A DNA stretch of 64,000 nucleotides. Origin: CBDCBA01 sp965214125 (GTDB lineage Bacteria; Planctomycetota; Phycisphaerae; Tepidisphaerales; Tepidisphaeraceae). Shown in pieces: positions 62,355-64,000 of the stretch. The stretch lies in NCBI GenBank assembly GCA_965214125.1, contig CBDCBA010000006.1:1-64000 (forward strand). Direction: 5' to 3'. Under the pieces are notes generated by a model. The model saw only the letters and a list, made by a program, of their open reading frames with translations. It was not told where the DNA came from and made no database searches. A program made the translations under genes and the position numbers. How positions within the stretch are numbered: the first letter of the stretch is position 1; every line of letters begins with the position of its first letter.

Positions 62355-62930
62355 ATGCCGATTCTTTGTGACACGCAGATTCGCGAGCTCGTCGGCATCG
62401 AGCCGTTCGAGGAGAACGACAAGCGGCCCAACCGCATCAGCTACGGCGTCAGCTCCTACGGCTACGACGTGCGCGTCGGCACGCTCTTCAAGATCTTCAC
62501 GAACGCCCCCGTCGACGGCGGGGCGAGCATTGTTGATCCCAAGTCCTTTGACGATCGCAACTTCGTCACCGTCGACACCGCCGACACGGGCAAGGACCAC
62601 GTGATCGTCCCGCCGAACAGCTTCGCCCTGTGCGAGACGGTCGAGACGTTCAAGATTCCCCGCGACGTGCTCTGCATCTGCGTTGGCAAGAGCACGTATG
62701 CCCGCTGCGGGATCATCGTGAACGTCACGCCGCTCGAGCCCGAGTGGCGGGGGAAGGTGACGATCGAGATCAGCAACACCACGCCGCTGCCGGCCAAGAT
62801 CTACGCGAACGAGGGAATCGCCCAGATGCTGTTCCTCAAGGCCGACCGTGTCTGCGCCGTCAGCTACGCGGACAAGAACGGCAAATACCAGGACCAGGGC
62901 GGCCTCGTGCTGCCGAAGGTCGACGCGTAG
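62355..62930 (+). CDS. dcd: dCTP deaminase
   Basis: 191 residues. Converts dCTP to dUTP (or to dUMP in bifunctional forms). It begins MPILCDTQIRELVGIEPFEE, has RISYGVSSYGYDVRVG, the active-site region CICVGKSTYARCGIIVNVTP with EPEWRGKVTIEISNTTPLPA and the C-terminal AQMLFLKAD. Length is typical. A pathway link exists with the ribonucleotide reductase gene that starts 800 bases downstream. Confidence 0.94.
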   Translation: MPILCDTQIRELVGIEPFEENDKRPNRISYGVSSYGYDVRVGTLFKIFTNAPVDGGASIVDPKSFDDRNFVTVDTADTGKDHVIVPPNSFALCETVETFKIPRDVLCICVGKSTYARCGIIVNVTPLEPEWRGKVTIEISNTTPLPAKIYANEGIAQMLFLKADRVCAVSYADKNGKYQDQGGLVLPKVDA

Positions 62931-62989
62931 CAACTCACCGGTTGCGTTCGCTGTTGTTCGGGTTATGTTCGCAGAAAAGGAGGGGCACC

Positions 62990-63751
62990 GTGTCACGTCA
63001 TCACAAGCCGAAACTTACTCCGACGCTCGCGATCGTTCCGTTGCTGGGCGTCGCCGGCTGCTGGGGTCACGAGTCTGCGTTGCCCGAGGATCGGCCGGAG
63101 TCCGCCCTGCCGACCGTGACGAAAGAGGAGGCGGAGGCGATCGATCTGGAGCGGCGCGAGTCGAGCCAGAGTGCCATCGCCACGCCGGAGTCGCTCACGA
63201 TGCTGCCGCCGGCCGCCATCCTGGCCGCGAACGAGGAGACGACGGCCGTGAAGGTTGCATCGCCGATGCGGATCCGCGTCACCCGGCGTCCACCCGGCGG
63301 CGAGGAACGCCAGGTTGTCGCCTACGACGCCAGCAGGGGCGGCTACCTGTTCGTCAGCCGCTACGCCGGCGTGAAGTTCAGCGGCGACACCGTGGTCAGC
63401 GGACCGCTCGAAGCCGGACACGCTTACCTGTTCTACCTCGACCCGCCCGGCGGTGTGCGTCGGGAGGTGACGCGTACGCGCGTGCGTCCGATCACCGACG
63501 CCGAGCTCGCCGACGAACGCGAGCGGCTGCGCGAGGAGGGCGACCGTCCGCCCCGTCGACGCCGACCTTCCCCCGCCGGAAGGTTAACCCGCACGCCCTG
63601 TTCTCGACTCCTCGCCCCACCTCGCCCACCGCCCCATCACCGAACCACCCGACGCCGCACCGATGCCGCGTCGTCCAGCCCAGCCGTCGGCCCCCTCAGG
63701 ACGAGGCGGACCGCACGTCCCGTTGTCCTAGGGAAGAAGCCCCCGCCATGA
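62990..63751 (+). CDS. Probable lipoprotein with Pro/Arg-rich tail
   Basis: 253 residues from GTG 62990, with AAAGGAGG upstream. A short lipoprotein signal (PTLAIVPLLGVAGCWG) has its Cys in GVAGC. Residues about 75-170 form a small beta domain (PMRIRVTRRPPGGEERQVVA, YDASRGGYLFVSRYAGVKF). The last 60 residues are Pro/Arg-rich and unlike any domain, so a frameshift or an earlier true end near 63,590 is possible. The stop overlaps the start of the ribonucleotide reductase (ATGA). Confidence 0.65.
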   Translation: MSRHHKPKLTPTLAIVPLLGVAGCWGHESALPEDRPESALPTVTKEEAEAIDLERRESSQSAIATPESLTMLPPAAILAANEETTAVKVASPMRIRVTRRPPGGEERQVVAYDASRGGYLFVSRYAGVKFSGDTVVSGPLEAGHAYLFYLDPPGGVRREVTRTRVRPITDAELADERERLREEGDRPPRRRRPSPAGRLTRTPCSRLLAPPRPPPHHRTTRRRTDAASSSPAVGPLRTRRTARPVVLGKKPPP

Positions 63752-64000
63752 AGATTGCCCGCCGTTTCACCGCAAACCTGCCCCGTTCCGCCGACGGCTC
63801 GCTGAACGTGTTCGACCACGTCGAGTACGCCAAGCGCACCAGCCGCATTACCAACCCGGACGGCAGCGTCGTCTTCGAGATGACCGACGCCGAGGTGCCG
63901 GCGAGCTGGTCGCAGTTGGCCACCGACATCATGGTCAGCAAGTATTTCCGCAAGGCCGGCGTGCCGCGGAAGGACGAGGCCGGCAACGTGCTACGCCACG
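63748..64000 (+). CDS. nrdJ: B12-dependent (class II) ribonucleotide reductase, N-terminal part
   Basis: The first 84 residues are present and run off the window. The start MKIARRFTANLPRSADGSLN, VFDHVEYAKRTSRITNPDGS, VVFEMTDAEVPASWSQLATD and IMVSKYFRKAGVPRKD match the N-terminus of vitamin B12-dependent reductases of the large actinobacterial/planctomycete type. Reduces ribonucleotides using adenosylcobalamin. The catalytic residues lie beyond the edge. No cobalamin riboswitch is seen upstream. Confidence 0.9.
   Translation, partial: MKIARRFTANLPRSADGSLNVFDHVEYAKRTSRITNPDGSVVFEMTDAEVPASWSQLATDIMVSKYFRKAGVPRKDEAGNVLRH

Noticed and set aside
63550..63747. Cobalamin riboswitch upstream of the B12-dependent reductase
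   Set aside because: I could not find the B12-box-like consensus or a long structured leader; the gene start overlaps the preceding frame.

Overview
The window looks like chromosomal DNA from a planctomycete, most likely class Phycisphaerae. It is uniformly GC-rich. A LEPR-xLL-type motif sits near the N-terminus of a secreted Calx-beta protein. Several pseudopilins share a near-identical N-terminus. The housekeeping sigma factor is followed by a small membrane protein and a pseudopilin, and a B12-dependent (class II) ribonucleotide reductase begins at the right edge. The assignment rests on these signatures only; there is no rRNA or tRNA gene in the window. LAYOUT. 1-2.5 kb: nadA (cut by the left edge), a GNAT protein carrying an in-frame intergenic-type repeat, and an unknown protein. 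2.5-5.0 kb: a 42-bp tandem repeat, then a Calx-beta protein with a C-terminal JAMM/JAB-like domain followed by a small exported protein that could be its immunity partner. 5.1-10 kb: a decay zone with two copies of the 3' end of the photolyase gene, two broken hicAB modules, a third hicB relic, a broken PIN toxin/antitoxin pair and a fasciclin protein, ending at the intact Fe-S photolyase. 10-17 kb: mannose-1-phosphate guanylyltransferase (frameshifted), ruvX, ACT protein, leuD, AIM24, upp, a phosphatase and ptsN. 17-23 kb: two chemoreceptor-like proteins, a HEAT/TPR protein and a porin. 23-34 kb: purF, rsgA, infA, plsY, parts of a ferric-type ABC importer, and an aquaporin-family channel. 34-45.5 kb: a Tad (Flp) pilus locus on the minus strand in the order flp, cpaA, tadE, [IS5-type insertion], cpaB, cpaC, cpaE, cpaF, tadB, tadC. 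46-55 kb: pseudopilins, nadD, the sigma factor, recN, a tRNA-binding protein and rpsU. 55-64 kb: an ABC exporter operon with many apparent frameshifts, a TPR protein, dcd, a lipoprotein and nrdJ. MAIN OBSERVATIONS. Many spacers are filled almost edge to edge by long inverted-repeat elements, at least eight sequence families, whose arms are often themselves palindromic. Three gene ends (leuD, the aquaporin gene, tadC) take their TAG stop codon from the tips of such elements. Another family places a pyrimidine-rich leader directly before start codons. The second theme is the toxin-antitoxin graveyard, in which every toxin is broken by a visible lesion (an 8-bp duplication, a nonsense codon, frameshifts). 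The third is the predicted JAMM effector/immunity pair. Many single-base frameshifts, especially at 56.3-58.0 kb, fall in short homopolymers, so sequencing or assembly error must be excluded before they are read as biology.
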